Positions 45,714-53,852 of a stretch of DNA of 64,000 bases are shown in pieces. How positions within the stretch are numbered: position 1 is the first letter of the stretch; the number at the start of each line of letters is the position of its first letter. The DNA is taken from contig NZ_JBELOI010000004.1 of NCBI RefSeq assembly GCF_040276065.1, forward strand, positions 124,001 through 188,000. Reading direction: 5' to 3'. Origin of the DNA: Castellaniella sp040276065 (GTDB lineage Bacteria > Pseudomonadota > Gammaproteobacteria > Burkholderiales > Burkholderiaceae_B). The notes below the pieces were generated by a model that saw nothing but the letters and a program-made list of their open reading frames with translations, ran no database searches and was not told the DNA's origin. A program made the translations under genes and the position numbers.

Positions 45714-47618
45714 TCAAGCGCCTTGGCGCGCAATATCGCCAGCCACTCTACCACGGTCATCCCGCCCGCTTTGCCCGCGTGCACGATAGCGTATGAGCCT
45801 GACCGCGTTGAGTGTCACCAGCAGCACGCTGAGTTCATGGACGAGCATCCCCGAGGCCAGGAATATCTTGCCCAGCAACACACCCGCCAGCAGCAGGACC
45901 ACCGTACCCACTGCCACGATCGTATTTTGCTGCATATTGCGTACCGTCGCCTTGGCCAGCGAGTGGGCATGCGCGAACTGGTCGAGCCGATCGGACATCA
46001 GGACGATATCGGCGGTTTCCATCGAGATGTCGGTGCCGCCGATGCCCATGGCCAAACCCACGTCGGCCGTCGCGAGAGCGGGCGCATCGTTGATGCCATC
46101 ACCCACCATCGCCACACGATATCCCTGACCCTGCAATTTGCCGACCCAACTCACCTTGTCCTGCGGCAACAGCTCGGCATGAACCTCATCGAGGCCGAGT
46201 TCGTCGCCGACCAGTTTCGCCGTATGCCGATTGTCGCCGGTCAGCATGATGGTTTTCTTGACGCCGGCAGCGCGCAATTGTCCGATGGCGGCCTTGGCTT
46301 CCGGCTTGATCTGGTCGGCAATCGAAATGGCGCCCGCCAAACGCCCGTCCACCGCGACCAGCACCGCGGTATTGCCCGCCTTCTCGCGGGCGGTGGCGTA
46401 CGTCTCGACATGCGCGTCTACGGATACCCCCTGGTCCGCCATCAGCTTTCGATTGCCGATGGCCAGGAGCTGGCCGGCAACCGTGGCGACCATCCCGCCC
46501 CCCTTGACGATGACGACATCCTGTGGCTCCTCGTTGAGCGGCAGCTCGCGCCTCCGGGCCTCAGCCACGATGGTTTGGCCCAAATGGTGCTCCGAAACCT
46601 TCTCGGCCTCGGCCACGAGACGCAGCAGCGAACCCTCGTCCATCCCCCAGCTCTTGACTTCGGTGACCTCGGGCTTGCCTTTGGTGAGGGTGCCGGTCTT
46701 GTCGAAGATGACCAGATCGATCTTGGACAGCTTTTCCATGATCTCGCCGCCCTTGACCAGCACGCCATTACGCGCGCCGTTGCCGATGCCCGCCACCATC
46801 GACACAGGTGCGGAGATCACCAGCGCGCCTGGACAAGCAATGACCAGGAACGTCAGGGCCAGTTCGACGTTGCGCGTGAAGGCATACACCAGGACGGAAA
46901 GCACAACGATGGCCGGCGTATAAATATTGGCGAATCGATCCAGGAATTTTTGTGTCGTGGTCTTGGATTCCTGGGCTTCCTCCACCATCTCGATGATCTT
47001 GGCGAAGGTGGTATCGTCGCCCACGCGATCAGCGGCGACCTCGATGTACCCATTGTCGACGATGGTCCCGCTGAATACCCGGTCGCCCGCCGCCTTGCTG
47101 GCTGGAACGGATTCGCCGGTGATGGCGGCCTCGACAATCAGCGCCTGGCCCGAAACAATGGCGCCGTCCACCGCGATCTTTTCGCCCGAACGGATCAGCA
47201 CGCGATCACCCTTGACGACCTCCTCGACGGGAACCTTGACGTGGCCTTCCGGACGAATCACCGTGGCTTCCGTCGGCGTCATATCGATCAAGTTGCGCAG
47301 CGACGCGCGCGTCTTTTCCAAAGTGCGCGATTCGAGATACGCGCCAAATATGAAGAGGAAGGTGACCACCGCCGACTCGACGTACTCGCCGATGATCAGG
47401 GCCCCGATGACGGCAATGGTCACCAGCAGTTCAATGCTGAAGGCTTTCATGCGCAAAGCCTTGAATGCCTTGACCGCAATGAAATAGCCAGCCACTACAG
47501 TGGAGGCGACAAGGACGCCGTCCTTATAGTGAGAAAAGCCCGTCAAGTGCAGCGTAAATGCAATCAACAGCATGAGGCCGGTGACACCGGCGATATGGGA
47601 ATTTCTGATGCGGTTCAT
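45714..47618 (-). CDS. P1B-type heavy-metal-translocating ATPase with CPG motif
   Basis: The 634-residue transporter has no fused N-terminal HMA domain. The actuator TGES loop is AAITGESVPA, the membrane metal site is VIACPGALVIS (C262-P-G264), the phosphorylation motif is FDKTGTLT (D306) and the hinge is MVGDGINDAPAL. Instead of the canonical CPC and SEHP, this protein has CPG and SEHHLGQ. P1B ATPases export Zn, Cd, Pb, Cu or Co; CPG makes the ion unclear. About eight membrane helices are expected. The HMA protein encoded 72 bp upstream is its likely chaperone. Confidence 0.9.
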   Translation of the reverse strand: MNRIRNSHIAGVTGLMLLIAFTLHLTGFSHYKDGVLVASTVVAGYFIAVKAFKALRMKAFSIELLVTIAVIGALIIGEYVESAVVTFLFIFGAYLESRTLEKTRASLRNLIDMTPTEATVIRPEGHVKVPVEEVVKGDRVLIRSGEKIAVDGAIVSGQALIVEAAITGESVPASKAAGDRVFSGTIVDNGYIEVAADRVGDDTTFAKIIEMVEEAQESKTTTQKFLDRFANIYTPAIVVLSVLVYAFTRNVELALTFLVIACPGALVISAPVSMVAGIGNGARNGVLVKGGEIMEKLSKIDLVIFDKTGTLTKGKPEVTEVKSWGMDEGSLLRLVAEAEKVSEHHLGQTIVAEARRRELPLNEEPQDVVIVKGGGMVATVAGQLLAIGNRKLMADQGVSVDAHVETYATAREKAGNTAVLVAVDGRLAGAISIADQIKPEAKAAIGQLRAAGVKKTIMLTGDNRHTAKLVGDELGLDEVHAELLPQDKVSWVGKLQGQGYRVAMVGDGINDAPALATADVGLAMGIGGTDISMETADIVLMSDRLDQFAHAHSLAKATVRNMQQNTIVAVGTVVLLLAGVLLGKIFLASGMLVHELSVLLVTLNAVRLIRYRARGQSGRDDRGRVAGDIARQGA

Positions 47619-47690
47619 GTTCTACTCCAGCACATGCAAATTCAGTTCGTCAGATACCGGCCGCGCTTGACGGCCGCAACCCAAATCCAT

Positions 47691-47912
47691 CTACGAGACT
47701 TTCTTTGACAACACTGGATAGCCCAGCCGCACGAGGGTGTCTTGCAATGCATCGGCGCTGGTTTTAGCCACATCGAATTCAACCCGGACACGCCCCGAAT
47801 TGAACATCACCCGCACGTCCCGCACACCATCGACCTTGCCCACGGTTTGTTCGATTTTTTTTATACAGGACGGACAGGTGAAGGGCTCCATATTGAAAAC
47901 AGCCTTTTGCAT
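47691..47912 (-). CDS. Heavy-metal-associated (HMA) domain protein, CopZ/MerP-like
   Basis: The 73-residue single HMA domain carries the CxxC metal site NMEPFTCPSCIKKIE (C13, C16). No signal peptide is visible, so it is a cytosolic metallochaperone. AAGGAG precedes the ATG. It sits immediately upstream of the P1B ATPase, which lacks its own HMA domain; the two are probably a split transporter-chaperone unit. Confidence 0.9.
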   Translation of the reverse strand: MQKAVFNMEPFTCPSCIKKIEQTVGKVDGVRDVRVMFNSGRVRVEFDVAKTSADALQDTLVRLGYPVLSKKVS

Positions 47913-47928
47913 TTCTTTGCTCCTTGAG

Positions 47929-47947
47929 ATTGAAGTGATGATTCAAT
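47929..47947. promoter_or_regulatory. 19-bp dyad upstream of the HMA gene
   Basis: ATTGAA at 47929-47934 and TTCAAT at 47942-47947 form a perfect inverted repeat with a 7-bp centre, 17-35 bp upstream of the HMA start. It is not a canonical FNR box because the spacer is too long and the half-site is TTGAA rather than TTGAT. It may bind the local Crp/Fnr protein or a metal regulator. Confidence 0.3.
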
Positions 47948-48086
47948 CGTAAGGGGCCAAGGCATTCTCACGCATTGACGGGCGACAAGTTTGAGCAGCG
48001 CCGTGGCTCGACGGCGCTGCGGATCATTCTCATTGTTGTTTTTGCGGGCGCCGCCGCCAAAGTGACTCGCGGTGCGCTTGCCCGGC

Positions 48087-48917
48087 CTATTTCGCCCGCA
48101 ACTCGACGGTCGATTGGAATCGAAGCTGGTATAAATCGGCCAGGAACGTCACGATCCCATACATCACAGGCGTTTTCTTATCGATGAAATATGTGGTTTC
48201 ACGAATCAACGCCATGGAGTCCTTTTGCACACCAGCCAGCGAGGCATCATGCTCATTGAGCGCGGCCGCGCGGACGGCATTCATGGTTGTGATCTCATCG
48301 GCCTGGGTGCACAGCCTGAGAATCGCAAACACGTGGTCCTCCATCAACACCCTGGGCGTAATGAAATGCTTGAACCGCGTGGGCAGAAAGCGTTCTTCCA
48401 ACCCCACCACCCGGCCTGCGACCGACCGCAAGCGCAGGAACCGATACAAGTGCTTGATCTCGCTTCCGAACACGGACCGCAAGGCTCGCGGGGCCGATAC
48501 CTCGCCATGCTCCAGCAGACTGAATTCCACTGTCCGGCGAGCTGCGCGCATATCGTCTTCGAATATATGGCCAATGTCATGGACCATCCGGGGCTCGCAG
48601 ATGAACGTCCCACGGCCGCGCTCTTTGCGAACCAGGCCCTGTGCCATGAGTTCGGAGATCGCCTGGCGCACCGTCGGCCGACTCACGCCGAACATGCGAA
48701 TGCACTCGTTTTCCGACGGGAACAGGCGCCCGACCCCCTGCTCGCCAAGACTGGCAATATAGGCCGACAGGCGCGTTGCCAATTGCGCATACAAGGGCAC
48801 CGGGCTGGATGGACTCAGCGGATCCGATTCAATGATTCTCTGGATATCCGCCAGACGCTGCTCCTCGCCGACGCGCAGGCCGCCAGCCTCCAGCACCTCC
48901 GTATCCTGATCGTTCAA
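48087..48917 (-). CDS. GntR-family (HutC/UTRA) transcriptional regulator
   Basis: The 276-residue regulator has a winged HTH (RLFPSENECIRMFGVSRPTV, RQAISELMAQGLVRKERGRG) near residues 60-110 and a UTRA ligand-binding domain with FLRLRSVAGRVVGLEERFLP and the C-terminal VMYGIVTFLADLYQLRFQS. An unusual N-terminal extension of ~35 residues precedes the HTH. The start seems to be TTG with GAGAGG upstream. It lies beside the hydratase/hydrolase cluster, whose divergent promoter carries nested palindromes, so it is its likely regulator. Confidence 0.88.
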   Translation of the reverse strand: MNDQDTEVLEAGGLRVGEEQRLADIQRIIESDPLSPSSPVPLYAQLATRLSAYIASLGEQGVGRLFPSENECIRMFGVSRPTVRQAISELMAQGLVRKERGRGTFICEPRMVHDIGHIFEDDMRAARRTVEFSLLEHGEVSAPRALRSVFGSEIKHLYRFLRLRSVAGRVVGLEERFLPTRFKHFITPRVLMEDHVFAILRLCTQADEITTMNAVRAAALNEHDASLAGVQKDSMALIRETTYFIDKKTPVMYGIVTFLADLYQLRFQSTVELRAK

Positions 48918-49175
48918 CGTCAGCCTCTCTTGTGTGTCATTGAGCCCTGACTGCCCAACAATAGAGTCAACTGGCTGAACACGCCATGGGCCCGCACGGT
49001 CGCGCTGTTCTCATCAATATTGATTTCTGCGCCCCCAAAGGCGGCTATTGTACCCCGCCACCAGGCCCCCAAGGGCCGAAGCCATGTTCAGGCAAGGCCC
49101 AACGGACGGCGCTCGGCCTGCGACGCGATTCCGCCGCGATAGAAAGTTCCGCGCGAATCCGCTGGCGCGCCGACC

Positions 49176-50438
49176 TTATAAATATCTCCTTGGGTCGGCA
49201 ATGCAGCCTTCCAGGGCACTTGCCGCCGCCGTCGCGGGACTGCACAGCAGGATCTCGGCATTCTTGTTGCCCATCCGTCCCGGCATGTTGCGATTCGATG
49301 TGGACAGGCACCGCTCGCCATCGGCCAACACCCCTTGATGACCGCCGGCGCATACCGCGCAGCCGCTGGGCATCACGGTTGCGCCCGCGGCAATGATGGT
49401 GCCCATGTCGCCAGCCTGGGTGGCCTGCAGCATCACCTCGCGTGACGCGGGAACCACCAGCAGGCGGATCTTTGGATCAACCTGACGCCCGTGGAGGATT
49501 CGCGCGACGATCGCCAGATCATCGGCCCGCGCATTGGTGCAGGATCCGATGAAAACCTGATCGATCGGCTGCCCGGCCACCGCATCGACGGGTTCGCCCC
49601 GGTCTTCCATGCCCGGCAAGGTCACCATCGGCGGCACATCGCCCAAATCGATCGTCAGGACCCGAGAATAGTCCGCCCGGGGCCCGGGCTGCACCGCGTC
49701 CCAACCATAGCGGCCGCGATTACCGACATACGCCCGCGTGATCTCATCGGCCGGAAACACGGCGCCCTTGGCCCCCACCTCCGCCGACATATTGCACAGC
49801 GTGAACCGCTCTGAGATTGACAGCCGGGCGGCCGCGGGCCCGTGGAACTCCATGAACTCGTACAGCGCCCCCAGCACCCCGAGTTCGCGGATCAGATACA
49901 GCATCAGGTCTTTGGCATAGACCCCTGTGCCAAATTCACCCACCAGTTCGATCCGGATTGTCGTGGGCACCTTGAACCAGATGCGGCCGGTTGCCCATAA
50001 AAAGCCGATCTCCGTTTCCCCCGTCGCCAACGCCAGGGCACCGATGCCGCCCCCCGAACAGGTATGCGAATCATTGGCCACGCACAAGGCGCCAGGGAGA
50101 ATCCAGCCCTGTTCGAGCATCACCTGGTGCGCGATGCCTGTGCCAGCCTCATAGAACCGGGCCAAGTCCATGTCGGCCGCGAAATCCCGTACCTTCTTGT
50201 GGTTATTGGCATCCTTCGCGTTATTCGCCGGAACGCCATGATCCAGGCAGATGCACACCCTCCCTGGATTGACGACGGCCCGGGCGCCCATTTCACGGAA
50301 AGCATCAATGGCGAAACTCGCATAATCGTGCGAATAGGAAAAATCGGGACGAACCTCGACGATCTGCCCGGCCCGGGCCGCAGTGCCGCTGCAGCGCGAA
50401 AGCACTTTCTCGACGAACGTCATGGTTTCTTGCGTCAT
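49176..50438 (-). CDS. Aconitase-family hydratase large subunit (LeuC/DmdA-like)
   Basis: The 420-residue 4Fe-4S hydro-lyase large subunit has cluster cysteines C300 in VFIGSCTNARADDL and C360/C363 in MPSGCAVCAGGHQG, and substrate motifs VCICLDHGVPANN, VANDSHTCSGGGIGALALATG and YAKDLMLYL. The family covers isopropylmalate, homoaconitate, dimethylmalate and related dehydratases. The neighbouring genes are not leucine synthesis genes, so a catabolic hydratase such as 2,3-dimethylmalate dehydratase or a relative is more likely. ATG overlaps the small-subunit stop as ATGA. Confidence 0.87.
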   Translation of the reverse strand: MTQETMTFVEKVLSRCSGTAARAGQIVEVRPDFSYSHDYASFAIDAFREMGARAVVNPGRVCICLDHGVPANNAKDANNHKKVRDFAADMDLARFYEAGTGIAHQVMLEQGWILPGALCVANDSHTCSGGGIGALALATGETEIGFLWATGRIWFKVPTTIRIELVGEFGTGVYAKDLMLYLIRELGVLGALYEFMEFHGPAAARLSISERFTLCNMSAEVGAKGAVFPADEITRAYVGNRGRYGWDAVQPGPRADYSRVLTIDLGDVPPMVTLPGMEDRGEPVDAVAGQPIDQVFIGSCTNARADDLAIVARILHGRQVDPKIRLLVVPASREVMLQATQAGDMGTIIAAGATVMPSGCAVCAGGHQGVLADGERCLSTSNRNMPGRMGNKNAEILLCSPATAAASALEGCIADPRRYL

Positions 50439-50935
50439 GTCGAAACTCCCAGCAGAGTCCTGCCATACGGAATCAGGCCGCCGGCTGCGATAATCGCCAG
50501 GACTGCCGGCGCAATGGGCGGAAAGGGAAATACCGCGTCGCGGTGGCGGATCGTGGAATCATCCAGCGAGACCGCCACCGAATCGGCCTCCTGCACGCCC
50601 TGGGCGAGCAGGTCCGGGCACTCAATGGTCAGGATGCCATTATTCAGGCAGTTGCGGAAAAACATGCGCGCGAAGGGGCCGCCGATAATCGCCCGCACCC
50701 CTGCGGCCCTGAGTGCGCGCGCCGGGGATTCCCGTCCCGTCCCATAACCGAAGGCCGTGCCGACCACCAGGATCGGATGCGAGCGGACGCGCTCATTGAC
50801 ATCCGGACCGAGTTCGCCCAGTACGTTGGCAGCCATCTCCGCAGGCGGCAGAAAAGAGTGGCGGGCCGGCAAGATCACATCGGCGGATACGAAATCACCC
50901 AGTACCGCCACCTGCCCTTTGATCACGCTGTCCAT
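50435..50935 (-). CDS. Aconitase-family hydratase small subunit (LeuD/DmdB-like)
   Basis: The 166-residue swivel-domain protein has the family motifs GDFVSADVILPARH, HPILVVGTAFGYGTGRESPA, RALRAAGVRAIIGGPFARMF and RNCLNNGILTIEC. It completes the active site of the large subunit. ATG at 50935 is 10 bp after the CMD gene stop and preceded by AGG. An upstream in-frame extension overlaps the CMD gene and is not used. It is translationally coupled to the large subunit. Confidence 0.88.
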   Translation of the reverse strand: MDSVIKGQVAVLGDFVSADVILPARHSFLPPAEMAANVLGELGPDVNERVRSHPILVVGTAFGYGTGRESPARALRAAGVRAIIGGPFARMFFRNCLNNGILTIECPDLLAQGVQEADSVAVSLDDSTIRHRDAVFPFPPIAPAVLAIIAAGGLIPYGRTLLGVST

Positions 50936-50945
50936 GATGGCGTAC

Positions 50946-51542
50946 CTAGCGATTGACGTTTTCGCCATAGAAGGCGGACGGCAGATTGGTGCGCGGCCAG
51001 GCGTCCCCGTCCTCGAACTGCGCCACCCCCACCGCATGGCGCGCCATCCCCGATTCCATCATGGCCATCGAAACGATTTCGGCCACCCCGCGATCGGTCA
51101 CCCCGTTGTTCCGCAGCGCCTGGAAATCCTCGTCGACCAGGCCTTCGGTGAAAGCCATCTTGCGCGCAAAGCGCAGCACCGCCTTGGTTTTGGCATCGAC
51201 CTTATCGGAATTCTCGAAATCCAGAATCTCGGCGACATCGTCCGCATCCATTCCAAAATGCTCGATCAGGTGGGTTTGATGATTATTGATGCAGCGCGGG
51301 CAATCGACTTCACTCGCGCAAATCAAGGAAATGGCATTGCGCAAAGTCTGCGGCAAGTCGCCATCCATCATCTGCAAGCGCTTGGTCAGCCCCCACCAAT
51401 GACGCAGCAGGTCCACATCCAACGCAAAAAAGCCCCAGGTCGGCGTCAGATAGCGATCGCCTTTCACCCTTCGGATGTCCGCAAAGATCTCGGCAACTTC
51501 TCCGTGGGCCTGGTCCGGTTTCACGAGCGTGATCTTGTCCAC
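50946..51542 (-). CDS. Carboxymuconolactone decarboxylase (CMD)/AhpD-like protein
   Basis: The 198-residue helical protein has the CMD/AhpD redox-type motif SEVDCPRCINNHQTHL, i.e. E, CxxC and H in the correct spacing. Members act as peroxidase partners (AhpD) or decarboxylases. The C-terminal half GVTDRGVAEIVSMAMMESGM also fits. GTG start with CAGGAG upstream. It is the first gene of the minus-strand arm of the cluster, facing the FAH-family gene across a 158-bp promoter region. Confidence 0.83.
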   Translation of the reverse strand: MDKITLVKPDQAHGEVAEIFADIRRVKGDRYLTPTWGFFALDVDLLRHWWGLTKRLQMMDGDLPQTLRNAISLICASEVDCPRCINNHQTHLIEHFGMDADDVAEILDFENSDKVDAKTKAVLRFARKMAFTEGLVDEDFQALRNNGVTDRGVAEIVSMAMMESGMARHAVGVAQFEDGDAWPRTNLPSAFYGENVNR

Positions 51543-51610
51543 TTTTCAGTCTCCTGTTTGCTACTGGCACTCACTGGCCACCCACTCTCGCAGGTGAGAT
51601 TACACTCATC

Positions 51611-51647
51611 TTATGACACTAGACATCATGATGTCAACATGTCATAA
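51611..51647. promoter_or_regulatory. Nested palindromes, probable operator of the divergent catabolic cluster
   Basis: An inner perfect 14-bp palindrome GACATCATGATGTC (51622-51635) is framed by TTATGACA (51611-51618) and TGTCATAA (51640-51647), which are inverted copies with almost the same centre. It lies midway between the divergent CMD and FAH-family starts in an AT-rich region. A dimeric or tetrameric repressor is expected to bind; the GntR/UTRA protein encoded at 48087-48917 is the obvious candidate. Confidence 0.65.
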
Positions 51648-51700
51648 TAACTTTACATTTAGCTTATCACTCTCTTGTAGCACCAAATGAGGAGCCATTG

Positions 51701-52585
51701 ATGAAAATCGGACGCTGCCTATGGAAAACCCAAATCCGGCTGGCAATGATCAACGAGGCTCAAGGGACCGCCACATTCCTAGCGCCCAGCCTGACCCAAG
51801 GGGCCAACCCCCTGTTGGATCTGATGACTGCGGGCAACACCACGGGCCTGCCTACGACAGACGTCGCTGCGCTAGACGAGGTCCAGTTTCTGGCCCCGTT
51901 TTCTCAACTGCAGCGCAACGTATTTGCCGTCGGCAAAAACTACCGGGACCACGCCGCCGAGTTCGACCGCAGCGGCTTCAACGCGACCACGGGCGCCGCC
52001 GCCATCCCGGAATACCCGCAGTTCTTTTCCAAGGCGACGACCACGCTCTCCGGCCCCCATGACCCGATCCGCTTCGACCCCAGCCACACGCAATCCGTCG
52101 ACTATGAAGGCGAAATCGGCGTGGTGATCAGCAAGACCTGCCGCCAGGTGAGCCCGCACGACGCCATGGATCATGTCTTTGGCTATGTCCTGCTCAACGA
52201 CGTCACTGCGCGCGACCTGCAAAAGCGCCACGTGCAGTGGCACCTGGGCAAATCGCTCGATACCTTTTGCCCTCTTGGCCCCTGGATTGCGACACGGGAC
52301 GAAATCCAGCCACAAGACTGCCTGCTGCGCACCTGGGTCAACGAAGAGCAGCGCCAGGCCGCACAGTTTTCCGATCTGATCTTCGATGTGCCAACCCTGA
52401 TTTCAACCCTTTCGCAAGCGCTGACCTTGCTTCCGGGGGATATCATCGCGACGGGGACTCCCGTGGGCGTGGGCATCGGTTTTTCGCCACCCCGCTTCCT
52501 GCGGGACGGCGATGTCGTCAGGATCGCCGCCACGGGACTGGGTGAACTGTGCAACCCGGTGGTCGCGCGGGAGGCCGGGAAATGA
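51701..52585 (+). CDS. Fumarylacetoacetate hydrolase (FAH) family protein
   Basis: The 294-residue protein has the FAH fold. Metal and catalytic motifs are FAVGKNYRDHAAE, QSVDYEGEIGVVISKTCR, FGYVLLNDVTARDLQKRH, GKSLDTFCPLGPW and LLPGDIIATGTPVGVGIG. The family includes acylpyruvases, 2-hydroxyhepta-2,4-diene-dioate isomerases and oxaloacetate decarboxylases, all acting on oxo-acids from ring cleavage or similar pathways. ATG at 51701 is preceded by GAGGAG at 7-bp spacing. It is followed by a 4-bp overlap with the next gene. Confidence 0.9.
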   Translation: MKIGRCLWKTQIRLAMINEAQGTATFLAPSLTQGANPLLDLMTAGNTTGLPTTDVAALDEVQFLAPFSQLQRNVFAVGKNYRDHAAEFDRSGFNATTGAAAIPEYPQFFSKATTTLSGPHDPIRFDPSHTQSVDYEGEIGVVISKTCRQVSPHDAMDHVFGYVLLNDVTARDLQKRHVQWHLGKSLDTFCPLGPWIATRDEIQPQDCLLRTWVNEEQRQAAQFSDLIFDVPTLISTLSQALTLLPGDIIATGTPVGVGIGFSPPRFLRDGDVVRIAATGLGELCNPVVAREAGK

Positions 52586-53298
52586 GTGCCTCCTCCCTCC
52601 CCCCGCTGCATATCCTGAGTGCCGGGGCCGCCAAAGGCCTGGTCGGCCAGATGAAAGACACGTTCAGGCGCCTGCATGCGTACGAGATCTCGGGAGATTT
52701 CGGCGCAGTCGGCCTGATGCGCGAGCACTTCATGGGCGGCGCGCCCTGCGACCTGATCATTCTCAGTCAGAAACTCATTGACGAACTCGCGGCGGACGGT
52801 CTGCTCCTGGCTGACAGCATCCGCCCCCTGGGCGTTGTCCGAACCGGGATTGCCCACCGGGCGGGCGACCCCGCCCCCCTGGCTACCGATGCGCAGACCC
52901 TTGCCCAGACGCTGAGAACGGCGCCGGAAATCTATTTCCCCGATCCGAAGAAAGCCACCGCGGGCATCCACTTCGCCAAAGTCCTGGCTGAATTGGGACT
53001 TGATGAATCCCTCGCACCACGCCTGCGACCCTTTCCCAACGGCGCCACAGCCATGCGGGAACTCGCCACTCACGGAGCACAAGGCGCCATCGGCTGCACG
53101 CAGGTCACCGAGATCCTGTATACCCCAGGCGTGTCCCTGGCCGGCACGCTGCCCGCCCGTTTCGAACTGGCTACGGTCTATGCCGCGGCCATCCCAGCAC
53201 GGGCAGGCAACGCGGCAATCGCATCGAACCTCATCGCGCTGCTCACCAGCCCCGATGCCGCGCAACAGCGGCGCCAAGGGGGCTTCGAGCCCGCTTGA
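52582..53298 (+). CDS. Periplasmic-binding-protein-like (ModA-type) domain without signal peptide
   Basis: The 238-residue type II solute-binding fold (LHILSAGAAKGLVGQMKDTF, GAPCDLIILSQKLIDELAA, GATAMRELATHGAQGAIGCT) resembles molybdate-binding ModA. The N-terminus lacks any hydrophobic signal; the first eight residues are simply MSASSLPP before the first strand. So it is cytosolic as written. No ABC permease or ATPase is nearby. A ligand-sensing or enzymatic role in the FAH-RidA operon is possible. ATG overlaps the FAH-family stop as ATGA. Confidence 0.78.
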   Translation: MSASSLPPLHILSAGAAKGLVGQMKDTFRRLHAYEISGDFGAVGLMREHFMGGAPCDLIILSQKLIDELAADGLLLADSIRPLGVVRTGIAHRAGDPAPLATDAQTLAQTLRTAPEIYFPDPKKATAGIHFAKVLAELGLDESLAPRLRPFPNGATAMRELATHGAQGAIGCTQVTEILYTPGVSLAGTLPARFELATVYAAAIPARAGNAAIASNLIALLTSPDAAQQRRQGGFEPA

Positions 53299-53339
53299 CA
53301 ACATCCCCATCCAGCCCTTCTTTGTCCCAGAGGAAAAAC

Positions 53340-53738
53340 ATGTCGATCACTCGAGGCAACCCGCCAGGCTTCAAAAATGTGCGAGCGAGCGTCTATAACC
53401 ATTATGTGCGCGTCGATAACCCCAAGAGCCTGATCTTCGTATCCGGCCAGCTTGCGCGCAGCAGCGACGGCCACCAGGTCGGTGGCAACAGCATGCTGGA
53501 GCAGACCCGGCAATGCTTGCGCAACCTGGAGCTCAGCTTGCATGCGGCAGGCGCCACCATGGCGGACGTCGTGTGGACGACGATCTACACCGTGGATATC
53601 CGCGAATTCAAGGAGATCGTGGCGGCGCGCGAGGAGTTCAGCCACGCGGGCTGTCTCCCGACCAGCACCATGGTCGAAATCAGCCACCTGAGCGAACCGG
53701 GGCTGCTGGTGGAAATCCAGGCCATCGCCGCCATCTGA
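53340..53738 (+). CDS. RidA/YjgF family protein
   Basis: The 132-residue protein has the RidA trimer fold: KSLIFVSGQLARS, MLEQTRQCLRNLELSLHAAG, VVWTTIYTVDIREF and VEIQAIAAI. The family includes enamine/imine deaminases and 2-aminomuconate deaminase. At the position of the catalytic Arg of RidA (PARSCVEV in E. coli) this protein has PTSTMVEI, so standard imine-deaminase activity is doubtful. AGAGGAAAAAC precedes the ATG. It is the last gene of the plus-strand operon. Confidence 0.87.
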   Translation: MSITRGNPPGFKNVRASVYNHYVRVDNPKSLIFVSGQLARSSDGHQVGGNSMLEQTRQCLRNLELSLHAAGATMADVVWTTIYTVDIREFKEIVAAREEFSHAGCLPTSTMVEISHLSEPGLLVEIQAIAAI

Positions 53739-53747
53739 CGGCACGCC

Positions 53748-53777
53748 GCGGTGCGCGCGCCCTTTGACGCGCACCGC
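53748..53777 (+). terminator. 10-bp GC hairpin after ridA-like gene
   Basis: GCGGTGCGCG (53748-53757) pairs perfectly with CGCGCACCGC (53768-53777) across a 10-bp loop, nine bases after the RidA-family stop. No T-run follows. It probably ends the FAH-SBP-RidA transcript. Confidence 0.5.
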
Positions 53778-53852
53778 AACGCCGCGGCGGCTCATGCGGT
53801 ACGGCATCAAGGCCCCCGCCCCAGGGGGCAGCATCGCTATTTTTCTCGTATC

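Noticed and set aside
45690..47708. A 672-codon open plus-strand frame
   Set aside because: It is antisense to the P1B ATPase; the reading is His/Asp/Gln-rich without any domain, while the ATPase frame has all catalytic motifs.
47929..47947. FNR/Crp-type box upstream of the HMA gene
   Set aside because: The dyad is ATTGAA-N7-TTCAAT, not TTGAT-N4-ATCAA or TGTGA-N6-TCACA. It is kept only as an unspecified dyad.
49176..50935. Annotating the two-subunit hydratase as leuC-leuD of leucine synthesis
   Set aside because: There is no leuA or leuB nearby, the context is a GntR-controlled catabolic cluster, and the cysteine region MPSGCAVCAG differs from the usual LeuC loop.
53340..53738. Treating this protein as a canonical imine deaminase
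   Set aside because: The Arg required for that activity is Ser here, so only the family name is given.
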